20,141 bases of DNA from CAZHOV01 sp964534315 (GTDB lineage: Bacteria; Bacteroidota; Bacteroidia; Chitinophagales; Saprospiraceae), in NCBI GenBank assembly GCA_964534315.1, contig CAZHOV010000110.1, positions 1-20,141 of the forward strand, given 5' to 3'. The notes under the pieces are model-generated. The model did no database searches and had not been told where the DNA came from. It was given only the letters and a program-made list of their open reading frames with translations. A program made the translations under genes and the position numbers. This document shows, one piece after another, positions 6,463 through 14,462 of the stretch. The first letter of the stretch is position 1, and the number at the start of each line of letters is the position of its first letter.

Positions 6463-9416
6463 TTTTGTGGTTCCTCTTCGGGCACCATGCTGATCTTTAT
6501 GAAATTATCAAAATCAAAATACTGACTTGCTGCTTTTTGGATATCTTCTCCCGTTAGTTTATTGACTAGTTCTTCAAAGGCTTCTAAAGTGATTTCATTC
6601 AAATCTCCCCCATAACGGTAGGTGTTTTGTATCTGGTAATTCCAGAACCGGTTTTGTTCCAGGTCTTTAATTCTGGACTGGCGCTGCGTTTCTTTTACTT
6701 TTTGAAGATTTTCTTCGGAAGCGCCCTCTTCCTTGGTTGTTTCAATATCGTTAACGGCGGTCTCTACTAGCTTGTCAACGTCTGCAGGGTCACAGGTAAA
6801 GGAAATAGTGATTTGGTAGGTTTCATCGGGATATTTAGATGGGTTACCAGACACCTGTACCCCATAGACACCACCTTGGTCTTCACGCATAGACTCCCGC
6901 AATTTGATGCGCATCAGGTCTATCATAGAGCGCATATGGTAGCGGTTTTCCCGAGTCCATTTGAAATTGCCGTGGAAGTTAAGATACACTTCCGCCTTTG
7001 GTGCTTTACCTTTGACTAATTGCTTTTCGATCTTTCCGGGCTCTATGTCAATCCCCAGATCATTCCAGTTTTCATCAACCGGCTCTCCAGGTAGATTTCC
7101 GAGATATTTGCCGAGCATTACCTTCATCTCTTCCACTTCAAAATTGCCGGTAAAGAAAAAGGCAAAATCACCCGCATTGGCAAAGCGTTCCTGATAGATT
7201 TCCATGGCCCGGTCCAGCGATATCTGATCTAAGTCTTCTTCGGTATCAAAGACTCTTCTCGGATTATCATCGTACTTGATCCGGTTGATTTGGTCGTAAA
7301 AGTAGTAAGTCGGGTTGGCCATCCTGTTCTTAATGAAGTTTTTCTGGCGCGTTATAAACGTCTCAAATGCCTCCGCATCTTTTCTCGGAGCCGTAAAATA
7401 CAGGTAGACCAATTGGAGCATGGTCTCCAGGTCCTTTGGCGTTGTATTTCCAGACATGCCTTCCGACAGCTCACTAATAAAAGGGGAGAGGCGGATATTC
7501 TTACCACTTAGTTTTTTCTCTAGTTGGATAGCGTCGAAGTTGCCGATGCCGGATTCGCGAATGATACCGGTAGCAGCACTGGCGCTTTGATAATCTTCGT
7601 CGCTATACAATGAGTGCCCGCCATCGCTGGTAGCAGACATGAGGATTTCGTCATTTTTAAAATCTGTCGGCTTAAGGAACACTTCTACGCCGTTGGGAAA
7701 TTCCAATTTAGTTATTTCCACATCGTCATAGGTTTGTAGGGCGGTAATGTTTACGGGTTGGAGGTCTTCCGCTAGAAGTGGTTCATCAGACACTTCATCT
7801 TCATAAGGCTCGATGGTTTTCTGGTCGACTGTTTCCAATAGATTAAGCACATCAGCTTTTGCTGGTAGTGGATTTTCTGGCTTATCCGGTCCGGTGATGA
7901 CTACCGCCCGGTTTATATCGGTCACCCATTTTGCTGCCAGTTGGTTGACTTCATCCAGGGTGATGGTCGGTAGGATATTTTGGTAAAAAGAGTATTCATC
8001 TTCAATGCTGGGGATAGGATTATCATCCAGAAAATGATAGACGAACTTCATGACGAGCCGGCTGGACTCGGTTTTATCTTTTTCTTTGAAGGTGCTTTCC
8101 ATTCTGGAGATCAGCTCTGCTTTTTGACGATCCAGCTCACCGGTGGTAAATCCGTGTCGTTGTACTCTCAGGTTTTCTTCGAGTATGGCTTCGAGTCCGT
8201 CAAGGGCTCCTCCTTCAGGTACCGCTGCAAAGGAAGAATAGGTAGCCAAGTCGCCCACATTGCCGTAATAACCAGTAAAGGCATAGAGGAATGGCGGATT
8301 AGGCTTTTGGGCCAATTCGCCGAGTCGGGCATTGAGCATACCGTTGTAGAGCCGTTCAATGAGGTTCTCGCGGTAATCTTTCATGGTTTTTGACTTTTTA
8401 TCCTTATGCTTATACATCAGTTGAATATTGGTGCTGCTGGCTTCTTCGTCTGAAGCGATCGCTACGATCGTCTCTTTGTGGCCAGGTACGCCATATTCTT
8501 TTCTTGGCCTTGGGTTTGCAGGATTTTTAAGTTGGGAAAACCGCTTGGCGATCTCTACTTCCATCGCTTCGGGATCAACGTCTCCCACCACCACTACGGC
8601 CATGAGGTCGGGCCGGTACCAATCGCGGTAGAATCGCTTGAGCGCGTCATAAGGTGCATTTTGAATAATATCGGGTTTTCCGATTGGTAACCGTTCGGCA
8701 TAGCGGGAGCCATAATACATTTTAGGATACGTTTCCTGTTGCATACGCTGGGCGGCGCTCAGTCTGGTTCTCCATTCTGAGAGGACAACCCCGCGCTCTT
8801 TATCGATCTCTTCATCATCGAATGTAACAGCCCCTGCCCAATCCTGGAGGATCAGCATCCCTTTGTCGAGCATCTCTTTATCATCAGTGCGCACCTGCAG
8901 CATATAAACGGTTTCATCGAAGCTCGTGTAGGCGTTGAGGTCCGGTCCAAATCGCGTACCTACCGATTCCAGGTAATCGACCAATTCGCTTTTATTAAAG
9001 TTTTTGGTTCCGTTAAAGCACATGTGTTCCACAAAGTGGGCTAACCCCTGCTGGTCATTATCCTCTAAAATAGACCCGGCATTGAGTGCCAGACGGAGTT
9101 CAGCCCTGTTCTCCGGTTTTTCATTCTTCAAAATATAGTAGGTCAGTCCATTTTCAAGCTTCCCGATTTTCACATCGGGATCCATGGGTATAGTTACATT
9201 GGCCCCGAAAGGATTATCTGTGATTTGAATAGGGTCTCCCAGCGGGATAGTGGTATACGCTTCTTCAACCGCGTTATCCACGGTTTGTTCCATCTTAGCT
9301 TTGTCGGTTGTTTTCGCTTCAGTCTCGAGTTTGGTGGCGGTCTTGGAGCTACATGCGATAAAGAGCGCAATGAAGCATGCCGCTACTAGGGTTTGGATGA
9401 TGTTTTTCACTTTCAT
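6459..9416 (-). CDS. M16-family zinc metallopeptidase, two-module lipoprotein
   Basis: A 985-residue pitrilysin-type protease. The signal segment ends LFIAC, with a lipidation cysteine at residue 22. The active-site motif HFVEH (residues 127-131) supplies the zinc histidines and catalytic glutamate, and a third zinc ligand is expected at E207 in EIDKERGVVLSEW, at the normal distance from HxxEH. A first active half (about 80-520) is followed by a second half (about 560-980) without HxxEH but with the R/Y-rich strand near the C-terminus (LRESMREDQGGVYGVQVSG), as in fused M16B-M16C proteins. It is probably anchored in the outer membrane or periplasm and degrades peptides. It is monocistronic, ends against the XRE regulator, and its upstream side adjoins the MITE-like element. 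The natural substrate is unknown. Confidence 0.94.
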   Translation of the reverse strand: MKVKNIIQTLVAACFIALFIACSSKTATKLETEAKTTDKAKMEQTVDNAVEEAYTTIPLGDPIQITDNPFGANVTIPMDPDVKIGKLENGLTYYILKNEKPENRAELRLALNAGSILEDNDQQGLAHFVEHMCFNGTKNFNKSELVDYLESVGTRFGPDLNAYTSFDETVYMLQVRTDDKEMLDKGMLILQDWAGAVTFDDEEIDKERGVVLSEWRTRLSAAQRMQQETYPKMYYGSRYAERLPIGKPDIIQNAPYDALKRFYRDWYRPDLMAVVVVGDVDPEAMEVEIAKRFSQLKNPANPRPRKEYGVPGHKETIVAIASDEEASSTNIQLMYKHKDKKSKTMKDYRENLIERLYNGMLNARLGELAQKPNPPFLYAFTGYYGNVGDLATYSSFAAVPEGGALDGLEAILEENLRVQRHGFTTGELDRQKAELISRMESTFKEKDKTESSRLVMKFVYHFLDDNPIPSIEDEYSFYQNILPTITLDEVNQLAAKWVTDINRAVVITGPDKPENPLPAKADVLNLLETVDQKTIEPYEDEVSDEPLLAEDLQPVNITALQTYDDVEITKLEFPNGVEVFLKPTDFKNDEILMSATSDGGHSLYSDEDYQSASAATGIIRESGIGNFDAIQLEKKLSGKNIRLSPFISELSEGMSGNTTPKDLETMLQLVYLYFTAPRKDAEAFETFITRQKNFIKNRMANPTYYFYDQINRIKYDDNPRRVFDTEEDLDQISLDRAMEIYQERFANAGDFAFFFTGNFEVEEMKVMLGKYLGNLPGEPVDENWNDLGIDIEPGKIEKQLVKGKAPKAEVYLNFHGNFKWTRENRYHMRSMIDLMRIKLRESMREDQGGVYGVQVSGNPSKYPDETYQITISFTCDPADVDKLVETAVNDIETTKEEGASEENLQKVKETQRQSRIKDLEQNRFWNYQIQNTYRYGGDLNEITLEAFEELVNKLTGEDIQKAASQYFDFDNFIKISMVPEEEPQN

Positions 9417-9492
9417 ACTTGTATATTATAGAGTCTAGGGGCATTGCCCACTAAAAATGAATTAATAGTCTCATTGATTAAGTAGGTGGTTC
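9417..9492. promoter_or_regulatory. Likely promoter region of the M16 peptidase gene
   Basis: The 76 bp between the peptidase start and the MITE-like element. It is AT-rich, but no exact Bacteroidota -7 box (TAnnTTTG on the minus strand) is visible. If the element inserted here, the promoter may be close to its left end or inside it. Confidence 0.3.
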
Positions 9493-9748
9493 ACGAGGGT
9501 GTCTCAAAACACTATTCGTGTTTCGAGACACCAAGTTTTCTTCTTTGAGAAGCCCGTTTTTTCTGACAAAATCGAAGGTTTTGTCAGAAAAAACAGGCTT
9601 CTCAAAATATGGTAAAGGACAAAGTTTCTTATTGGGTATTTTGCCTTTACCATTATAGTGTAGGGTTATCCTTTTTTCAAAAAGAATATCTCCTAAACTA
9701 TAAAAAATTCCTTAGAGGGAGTCTAAAAGACTTTTTAGACTCCCTCGT
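9493..9748. mobile_element. Candidate MITE with terminal inverted repeats and five hairpins
   Basis: The left end reads ACGAGGGTGTCTCAAAA and the right end, on the other strand, ACGAGGGAGTCTAAAAA: 15 of 17 positions match. An 8-bp direct repeat TGGTTCAC lies just outside (9487-9494 and 9752-9759), slightly offset from the ends. The body of about 256 bp has no coding frame and folds into five successive hairpins: 9498-9532, 9544-9606 (about 28-bp stem, one mismatch), 9611-9651, 9655-9701 (imperfect) and 9715-9746 (perfect 14-bp stem). A non-autonomous element mobilised by an IS with a similar end is the best reading; a structured RNA is the alternative. On the minus strand the 9715-9746 hairpin is followed by a T-run and may terminate transcription from the gene at 9987-10607. 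Confidence 0.6.
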
Positions 9749-9751
9749 ACA

Positions 9752-9784
9752 TGGTTCACCCACCATTGAAATGGTGGGTTGATC
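9752..9784. repeat. Dispersed hairpin, copy 2
   Basis: A perfect stem CCCACCAT / ATGGTGGG around TGAA, followed by TTGAT, matches the imperfect copy at 955-985. It adjoins the right end of the MITE-like element, which may have inserted next to it. Confidence 0.55.
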
Positions 9785-9862
9785 GTTTTATTTTCTACAG
9801 TAGTGTATCTCTTTATTCAAGATTTACGTATAGTTGGAAAATTTTTCCATCGCATATTGTAA

Positions 9863-10004
9863 ATTCTCCATTCTCAATTCTCCAACCACCAACTACTCAC
9901 TACTCACTACTCACTACTAATTCCTCATTGCTAACTGCTAACTACTCATTCCTCATTGCACATTCCTCATTGCACATTCCTCATTGCTAACTGCCAATTG
10001 CCAA
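9863..10004. repeat. Phased heptamer array at the 3' end of the YciO/Sua5 gene
   Basis: From 9893 to 10004, sixteen consecutive 7-bp units keep perfect register. Plus-strand examples are CTACTCA, CTACTAA, TTCCTCA, TTGCTAA, CTGCTAA, TTGCACA and TTGCCAA. A further three or four looser units run back to 9863 (ATTCTCC, ATTCTCA). On the coding strand of the gene most units contain TGA or TAG. The gene's stop (9987-9989) lies two units inside the array, and its last few residues are encoded by repeat units. Confidence 0.92.
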
Positions 10005-10607
10005 AGTTCCCGCTCCTTCTCTGATAATTTCCGGTTCTCCGCTGGTACAATCCACTACGGTAGAGGGTACATTTTTACCCATTCCTCCGTCGATGAACAG
10101 GTCTACTTTTTTGAGATAATCCTGATAGATCTCTTCCGGGTCGGTGAAATACTCGAGGATTTCATCGTCAGATTTTAGAGAGGTGGTAATAAGGGGATGA
10201 CCCAGTTGTTGCACGATCGCCTGCGGAAGGAAGTGCTCTGGTATTCGAACTCCGATCGTTTTGCGTTTATTGCGCAATACCTTAGGCAAATGATTATTGG
10301 CTTCCAGGATAAATGTAAATGGCCCCGGGACATGTTTTTTGATCAATCTGAAAATAGAATTATCGATCGGTAGGGTAAATTCGGATACCTGGCTAATATC
10401 TTGACAGATCAGCGATAAGCTGGCTTTTTTAGGATCCATACCCCGCAATTTACACAACTTCTCTACCGCCTTTTTATCCTTCATACTGCATCCCAAAGCA
10501 TATACGGTATCAGTTGGATAGATCATAATACCACCTTCGTTCAGGATTTCTACAGCTTTATCTATTTTGCGCCAATCAGGCGGCGAGTGATGGATTTTTA
10601 ACAGCAC
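9987..10607 (-). CDS. Sua5/YciO/YrdC/YwlC family protein (threonylcarbamoyl-AMP synthase-like)
   Basis: A 206-residue YrdC-fold protein. Members make threonylcarbamoyl-AMP from threonine, bicarbonate and ATP for the t6A modification of ANN-decoding tRNAs. The fold signature is GGIMIYPTDTVYALGCSM near residues 25-42, followed by KLCKLRGMDPKKASLSLICQ and the nucleotide-binding KRKTIGVRIPEH near 114-125, then HPLITTSLKSDDE. The sequence is closest in style to YciO, whose enzymatic role is less certain than that of TsaC. The start is GTG at 10607, which gives the usual MLLKI opening. The last residues (AIGS) and the stop are encoded by the heptamer array. It probably has its own promoter, as the palindrome at 10668-10725 separates it from the ATPase gene upstream. 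Confidence 0.9.
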   Translation of the reverse strand: MLLKIHHSPPDWRKIDKAVEILNEGGIMIYPTDTVYALGCSMKDKKAVEKLCKLRGMDPKKASLSLICQDISQVSEFTLPIDNSIFRLIKKHVPGPFTFILEANNHLPKVLRNKRKTIGVRIPEHFLPQAIVQQLGHPLITTSLKSDDEILEYFTDPEEIYQDYLKKVDLFIDGGMGKNVPSTVVDCTSGEPEIIREGAGTLAIGS

Positions 10608-10667
10608 AGGTCCTGGTTTTTGTTAAATAAATAGTTGGTACAAAGATACGGAAAAGCGGTGAAAAAG

Positions 10668-10725
10668 AATAGGATAAAAAAAGAAGGAGTACCCGGCCGG
10701 GTACTCCTTCTTTTTTTATCCTATT
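10668..10725. terminator. Perfect 58-bp palindrome, likely bidirectional terminator
   Basis: Two 29-bp arms match without mismatch or spacer around CCGG/CCGG: AATAGGAT, seven A, GAAGGAGTACCCGG and the exact complement. It lies 9 bases past the stop of the ATPase gene at 10735, and a seven-T run within the descending arm suits an intrinsic terminator on both strands. The next gene start is at 10607. Confidence 0.8.
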
Positions 10726-10734
10726 TAAAGGATT

Positions 10735-12207
10735 TTACTCATCATAATCATCGTCATCGATATCATCCCACATATTGGCGAGAAGATCTCGGAAAGCGAG
10801 TTTAGAATCGACGATGTCTTTGTTGAGGATCTCAAATTCTGACAAGCCGTGAAGTACGAGCTCCATGAACAGGTATTTTTCCTGTTCAGGAATGCCGTGT
10901 TCAAGCACAAACTTCTTGAGGCCGGCTACATTGTCGAGTTGTTTGCGGTAATCCTTATCGCTGCAGTCATTGAGAATTTCCAGCACATTGCCGCCGGAGA
11001 ACCAGGCGCGAATGGTGCCGTAAGGGTCTTTATTACTACCTTTCGCAAGCTTATCCGGATTGGGGAAATGCTCTAGGAATTCAGATTTTATGGCTTTATG
11101 CAGTAGATTTAAAGCGACATTATACGGTCCTTCCTGCTCCCCTTCATACACCAATTCTACCTTTCCGGTAATGGCCGGAATAACTCCCCAAAAGTCGGTT
11201 ATGCGGGCGGTAGTCTTTTTCTCTTTATTTAACAGCATGCGTCGCTCTGCCGTACTGAACAGGTTTTCATACCCGGTAATGCTCATACGGGCAGAAACGC
11301 CGCTCTTTTCATCAATATATTCACTATCTCTTGCTTCAAAAGAGATCTTTTCCAATATGATTTTCAGCATTTCCGGAATCTCTACCTTGTCCGATTGGTC
11401 CGGAACCAACTTGGCTTCCTGACTGGTAATTTCTTTAGCAATCGTAATACTCTGAGGATAGTGGGTTAGGATCTGGCTTTCAATCCTATCTTTTAGTGGT
11501 GTGATAATACTACCTCTATTCGTGTAGTCTTCCGGATTAGCTGTAAAGACAAACTGGATGTCGAGCGGCAGTCGCAGCTTAAAACCGCGGATCTGGATAT
11601 CGCCTTCCTGAAGGATGTTGAAAAGAGACACCTGGATGCGGGCTTGCAAATCCGGAAGCTCATTGATAACGAATATGCTTCGGTGAGCTCTTGGGATCAG
11701 TCCGAAATGAATCACCCGCTGATCTGAATAAGGAAGTTTCAGCGTGGCTGCTTTGATGGGGTCTACATCGCCGATCAGGTCGGCGACGCTAACATCAGGA
11801 GTGGCCAGTTTTTCTATATATCGGTCATCGCGGTGGACCCACTCAACAGGCGTATCATCTCCTTTCTCCGCAATGAGTTGAATCGCATAATTGGAGATTG
11901 GATGAAGCGGGTCGTCATTGAGCTCACTTCCGCCGACGATAGGCATGTATTCATCCAATAGATTGGTCATAAGCCGGGCAATACGTGTTTTTGCTTGTCC
12001 GCGAAGTCCCAGCAATAGGATGTTGTGACGGGATAGAAGTGCTCGTTCGATATCGGGGATCACCGTATTTTCAAACCCAAGGATACCTTCAAAAACGGCC
12101 TTTCCTTCCGACAAATTTTTGATCAAATTGTGCCGGAGTTCCTCTTTGACCGTCTTACTTTGGTAGCCTGAAGCTTTGAGTTCGCCTAGTGTTTTAGGTA
12201 GATTCAT
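10735..12207 (-). CDS. MoxR/Mg-chelatase-type AAA+ ATPase
   Basis: A 490-residue AAA+ protein. Walker A is GLRGQAKT (67-74) and Walker B lies in SIFVINELPDL (about 177-187, catalytic glutamate 183). Sensor 1 is in FTANPEDYTNRG (about 221-232), followed by the arginine-bearing TPLKDRIESQI. The order and the helical insert with RAHR before Walker B resemble the I subunit of magnesium chelatase and MoxR ATPases, which remodel or load partners, often together with a von Willebrand A-domain protein. No such partner gene is next to it here. The C-terminus is very acidic (DDIDDDDYDE). Chlorophyll synthesis is not suggested by the context. It is divergent from the LysM lipoprotein gene and ends just before the 58-bp palindrome. 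The substrate is unknown. Confidence 0.87.
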   Translation of the reverse strand: MNLPKTLGELKASGYQSKTVKEELRHNLIKNLSEGKAVFEGILGFENTVIPDIERALLSRHNILLLGLRGQAKTRIARLMTNLLDEYMPIVGGSELNDDPLHPISNYAIQLIAEKGDDTPVEWVHRDDRYIEKLATPDVSVADLIGDVDPIKAATLKLPYSDQRVIHFGLIPRAHRSIFVINELPDLQARIQVSLFNILQEGDIQIRGFKLRLPLDIQFVFTANPEDYTNRGSIITPLKDRIESQILTHYPQSITIAKEITSQEAKLVPDQSDKVEIPEMLKIILEKISFEARDSEYIDEKSGVSARMSITGYENLFSTAERRMLLNKEKKTTARITDFWGVIPAITGKVELVYEGEQEGPYNVALNLLHKAIKSEFLEHFPNPDKLAKGSNKDPYGTIRAWFSGGNVLEILNDCSDKDYRKQLDNVAGLKKFVLEHGIPEQEKYLFMELVLHGLSEFEILNKDIVDSKLAFRDLLANMWDDIDDDDYDE

Positions 12208-12474
12208 AAATAGTGGATTCGATAGTTGAATAAAGGTTTTGTAATGAACTTCAAAGATGTCATTTACAACGATTTCAATAGCTTTTTGTTTGCAGTTTTA
12301 TGCATTCCCAAAAATTTTACCAAAAAAAGTTGTATTTTAGGTAAATTATAGTGTTTTTTAAATTTTGAAAGATATTTAATGTATTCAAATACTGATTTAC
12401 AAATATTTATTTCAATTTTCATAACTTTATAGTTTTAAACGTTAACTGTTCCTAATCCAAACCATTATTATTGA
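12208..12474. promoter_or_regulatory. Divergent upstream region of the ATPase and LysM genes
   Basis: 267 bp, very AT-rich, with long A and T runs and no gene. It must hold the promoters of both flanking genes. TAACTTTA at 12422-12429 is the nearest approach to a Bacteroidota -7 box on the plus strand, but no matching -33 element is clear. Confidence 0.35.
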
Positions 12475-13242
12475 ATGAAATCTTTAAAACCCTACATTAC
12501 TTACTTTTCCAGCTTCCTGATGGCGGCTTTATTCTTAAGTAGCTGTGTTTCTGTCAAGCAATACCGCGACTTAGAGACCCGCCTGGAAGAAATGGAACAA
12601 AACCGATTTACTGTAAGCGATGATGATAATGATGGGGTATTGAACGAACTAGACAAAGAACCCAATACTCCCCGGGGTGCCCCGGTTAACACACGAGGAA
12701 TTCAGCTGGATAGCGACAAAGACGGTTTCCCAGATCACCGGGATCGCGAACCCTTCTCCCCGCCCAATTTTCCGGTTGATGACAGAGGTATTGCCATCCG
12801 TTCTGACAAAGACTACGGTTGGGATACCGAACCCGAAGAAGAAACGGAAATTCCCAAAGGCGAAGACGGAAGAAACGATTCGGTCGGGCTGGAGGAATTT
12901 TTCCACCAGGTACAGCAAGGAGAAACACTCTTCTCTATCGCCCAAAAGTACGACGTAGAAGTCAATCAAATCAGAGGCTGGAACCAATTGTCAAGCAATG
13001 AGCCGATCAATCCCGGCCAAAATCTGATCATCTTCCTCCCTGAAGGAACCGAAATTCCGGAAGAAGAACCTGTTGTTGAAGAACCGGTAGTTCCACAGAT
13101 ACCGGCTACCCACGTTGTCCAAAAAGGAGATACGCTCTACTCGATCTCCCGCCAGTACAATGTCTCTGTAGCAGATATCAAAAGCCTGAATAGTATCGGT
13201 ACTTCTACGATCTACCCAGGACAAGAACTGAGGTTGAGGTGA
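12475..13242 (+). CDS. Lipoprotein with calcium-type acidic repeats and two LysM domains
   Basis: A 255-residue exported protein. The signal peptide ends LFLSSC (lipid cysteine at 24). A short charged helix (about 27-43, RDLETRLEEMEQNR) precedes aspartate-rich motifs like thrombospondin type 3 repeats: DDDNDGVLNELD (49-60), DSDKDGFPDHRD (79-90) and the imperfect RSDKDYGWD (109-117), likely binding calcium. Two LysM domains, which bind peptidoglycan or other N-acetylglucosamine polymers, follow at about 143-187 (FHQVQQGETLFSIAQKYDV) and 212-255 (THVVQKGDTLYSISRQYNV), separated by a Pro/Glu-rich linker. No catalytic domain is visible, so a structural or wall-anchoring role is likely. The gene ends at an array of 7-bp units that starts with its stop codon. 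Confidence 0.9.
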   Translation: MKSLKPYITYFSSFLMAALFLSSCVSVKQYRDLETRLEEMEQNRFTVSDDDNDGVLNELDKEPNTPRGAPVNTRGIQLDSDKDGFPDHRDREPFSPPNFPVDDRGIAIRSDKDYGWDTEPEEETEIPKGEDGRNDSVGLEEFFHQVQQGETLFSIAQKYDVEVNQIRGWNQLSSNEPINPGQNLIIFLPEGTEIPEEEPVVEEPVVPQIPATHVVQKGDTLYSISRQYNVSVADIKSLNSIGTSTIYPGQELRLR

Positions 13243-13375
13243 TTGATAATTAGTAATTAATAATGAGTAATGAGTGATTAGAAATTATTCATTACTCATT
13301 ATTCATTATTCATTATTCATTCCCCCTTCCTCATTGCACATTGCCCATTGCCCATTCCTCATTCTCCCTTCCTCT
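13243..13375. repeat. Phased heptamer array with polarity switch between convergent genes
   Basis: On the plus strand the array reads TTGATAA, TTAGTAA, TTAATAA, TGAGTAA, TGAGTGA and TTAGAAA, starting directly after the LysM stop. It then reads TTATTCA, TTACTCA, TTATTCA three times, TTCCCCC, TTCCTCA, TTGCACA, TTGCCCA twice, TTCCTCA, TTCTCCC, all in the same 7-bp register. The second group is the first type read from the other strand. The stop of the PorV-like gene (13359-13361) lies within the last units. Confidence 0.92.
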
Positions 13376-14456
13376 TAAACTTTAGCGATAGCGAAAATAC
13401 GTGCGAGAACAGCGCCTGCGATACATTTCCGATATCGGTGTAGGCGTAATCGATACTGAGGCGGCCGAGCGCCAGGCCTATGCCCATGTGGGGCTGAAAG
13501 GTGAATATTTCCGTCGTGCCGTCGATGTCGTCGAGCGCGCGCTGGAAGTTGCCGAGGCCGGTGCGGAGAAACACCCGCTCGTCATAATCCAACTGAAGGC
13601 CGAGATAAGGATCGATGTTGATCACCTTGCTGTTGATCAATACATTCCGCTGACCGTCAGTATTAAAATGTAAGTCTAACGCAACCAAAAAATTCCACTT
13701 TTCACCTAATTGGAATTGGCGGGAGCCTCCCAAAATAAACTTCGGAAACGTGTTTTCTATCGAACTGGTCGGAATGACATTCCCGGTATTTCGAAAGACT
13801 TTCTTCTCTTCTTCGGTAAGGGTAAAACTCCAGGCGTTAAAGGTGAAGGATACATCCCGAGCCATGAGGCCAAGCCGCCAGTTTCGATGCTGATATTGCA
13901 CGCCCAGGTCAATCCCAAAGCCCCAGGAATTGCCAAAACTACCGATCACTCTACGGATCACCTTGGCATTACCGCCTACAAATAGAAAAGAAGCGTTCTT
14001 GGTGCGGATCTCCCTCGAATAACTCAATAACACCCCGTAATCCGCTGCCGAAAATTCGCTGAGGTTGTCAAAATTGATGCTACCGTCGGGCTCTACCAGG
14101 TTGAGGGTATTGGGAATCTGGTCGATACCCAGCCGGATGATAGAAACGCCCACTGCTGACCGCGACCGCGTATCCAGCGTTTTTACCAATCCCAGATAGT
14201 CGTACTTGGAAATACCGGCAAACCACTCCGCATGCATGGCCGCCACCTGCAACGGGGCTTCCAGTTGGGCCAATCCGGCAGGATTCCAGTAGCCTGCATG
14301 CACATCGTCGGTATGCGCCACCATAGCCGTAGCCATCCCCTGCGCTTTGGCCCCAATCCCGATCGCCAGAAATTCGTTGCTGTATTTGGCCTGTCCCAGA
14401 AGGAAGGTAGGAAGCAAAAAAGAACACAGCAACCATCCGAAAGACCGGGCATTCAT
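13359..14456 (-). CDS. PorV/PorQ-family outer-membrane beta-barrel protein, paralogue A
   Basis: A 365-residue protein with a signal peptide (about 1-22, ending FLLGQA) followed by KYSNEFLAIGIGAKAQGMA and HAGYWNPAGLA. This pattern marks the PorV/PorQ family of Bacteroidota: FadL-like barrels, some of which carry type IX secretion cargo to the attachment complex. Alternating polar and hydrophobic strands and a final aromatic strand (FSLSLKFKRKGE) fit an outer-membrane barrel. It follows its paralogue at 14463-15539 after six bases, surely in one operon. The two share the N-terminal signature, the AADYGVLLSY or AADYAFLLSY strand, VKVIYRQIGSF-like and TFNAWSFTLTEEE-like segments, so they come from a tandem duplication. 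A direct T9SS role is not shown. Its stop is formed in the heptamer array. Confidence 0.85.
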   Translation of the reverse strand: MNARSFGWLLCSFLLPTFLLGQAKYSNEFLAIGIGAKAQGMATAMVAHTDDVHAGYWNPAGLAQLEAPLQVAAMHAEWFAGISKYDYLGLVKTLDTRSRSAVGVSIIRLGIDQIPNTLNLVEPDGSINFDNLSEFSAADYGVLLSYSREIRTKNASFLFVGGNAKVIRRVIGSFGNSWGFGIDLGVQYQHRNWRLGLMARDVSFTFNAWSFTLTEEEKKVFRNTGNVIPTSSIENTFPKFILGGSRQFQLGEKWNFLVALDLHFNTDGQRNVLINSKVINIDPYLGLQLDYDERVFLRTGLGNFQRALDDIDGTTEIFTFQPHMGIGLALGRLSIDYAYTDIGNVSQALFSHVFSLSLKFKRKGE

Positions 14457-14462
14457 AAATAC

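Noticed and set aside
9751..9990. A 79-codon plus-strand frame
   Set aside because: Its second half is the heptamer array translated (Ser/Thr/His/Leu-rich), so it is an effect of the repeat.
10735..12207. Magnesium chelatase of bacteriochlorophyll synthesis
   Set aside because: Only the ATPase similarity is present; no BchD/BchH-type gene or other pigment gene is nearby, so a MoxR-type role is more likely.
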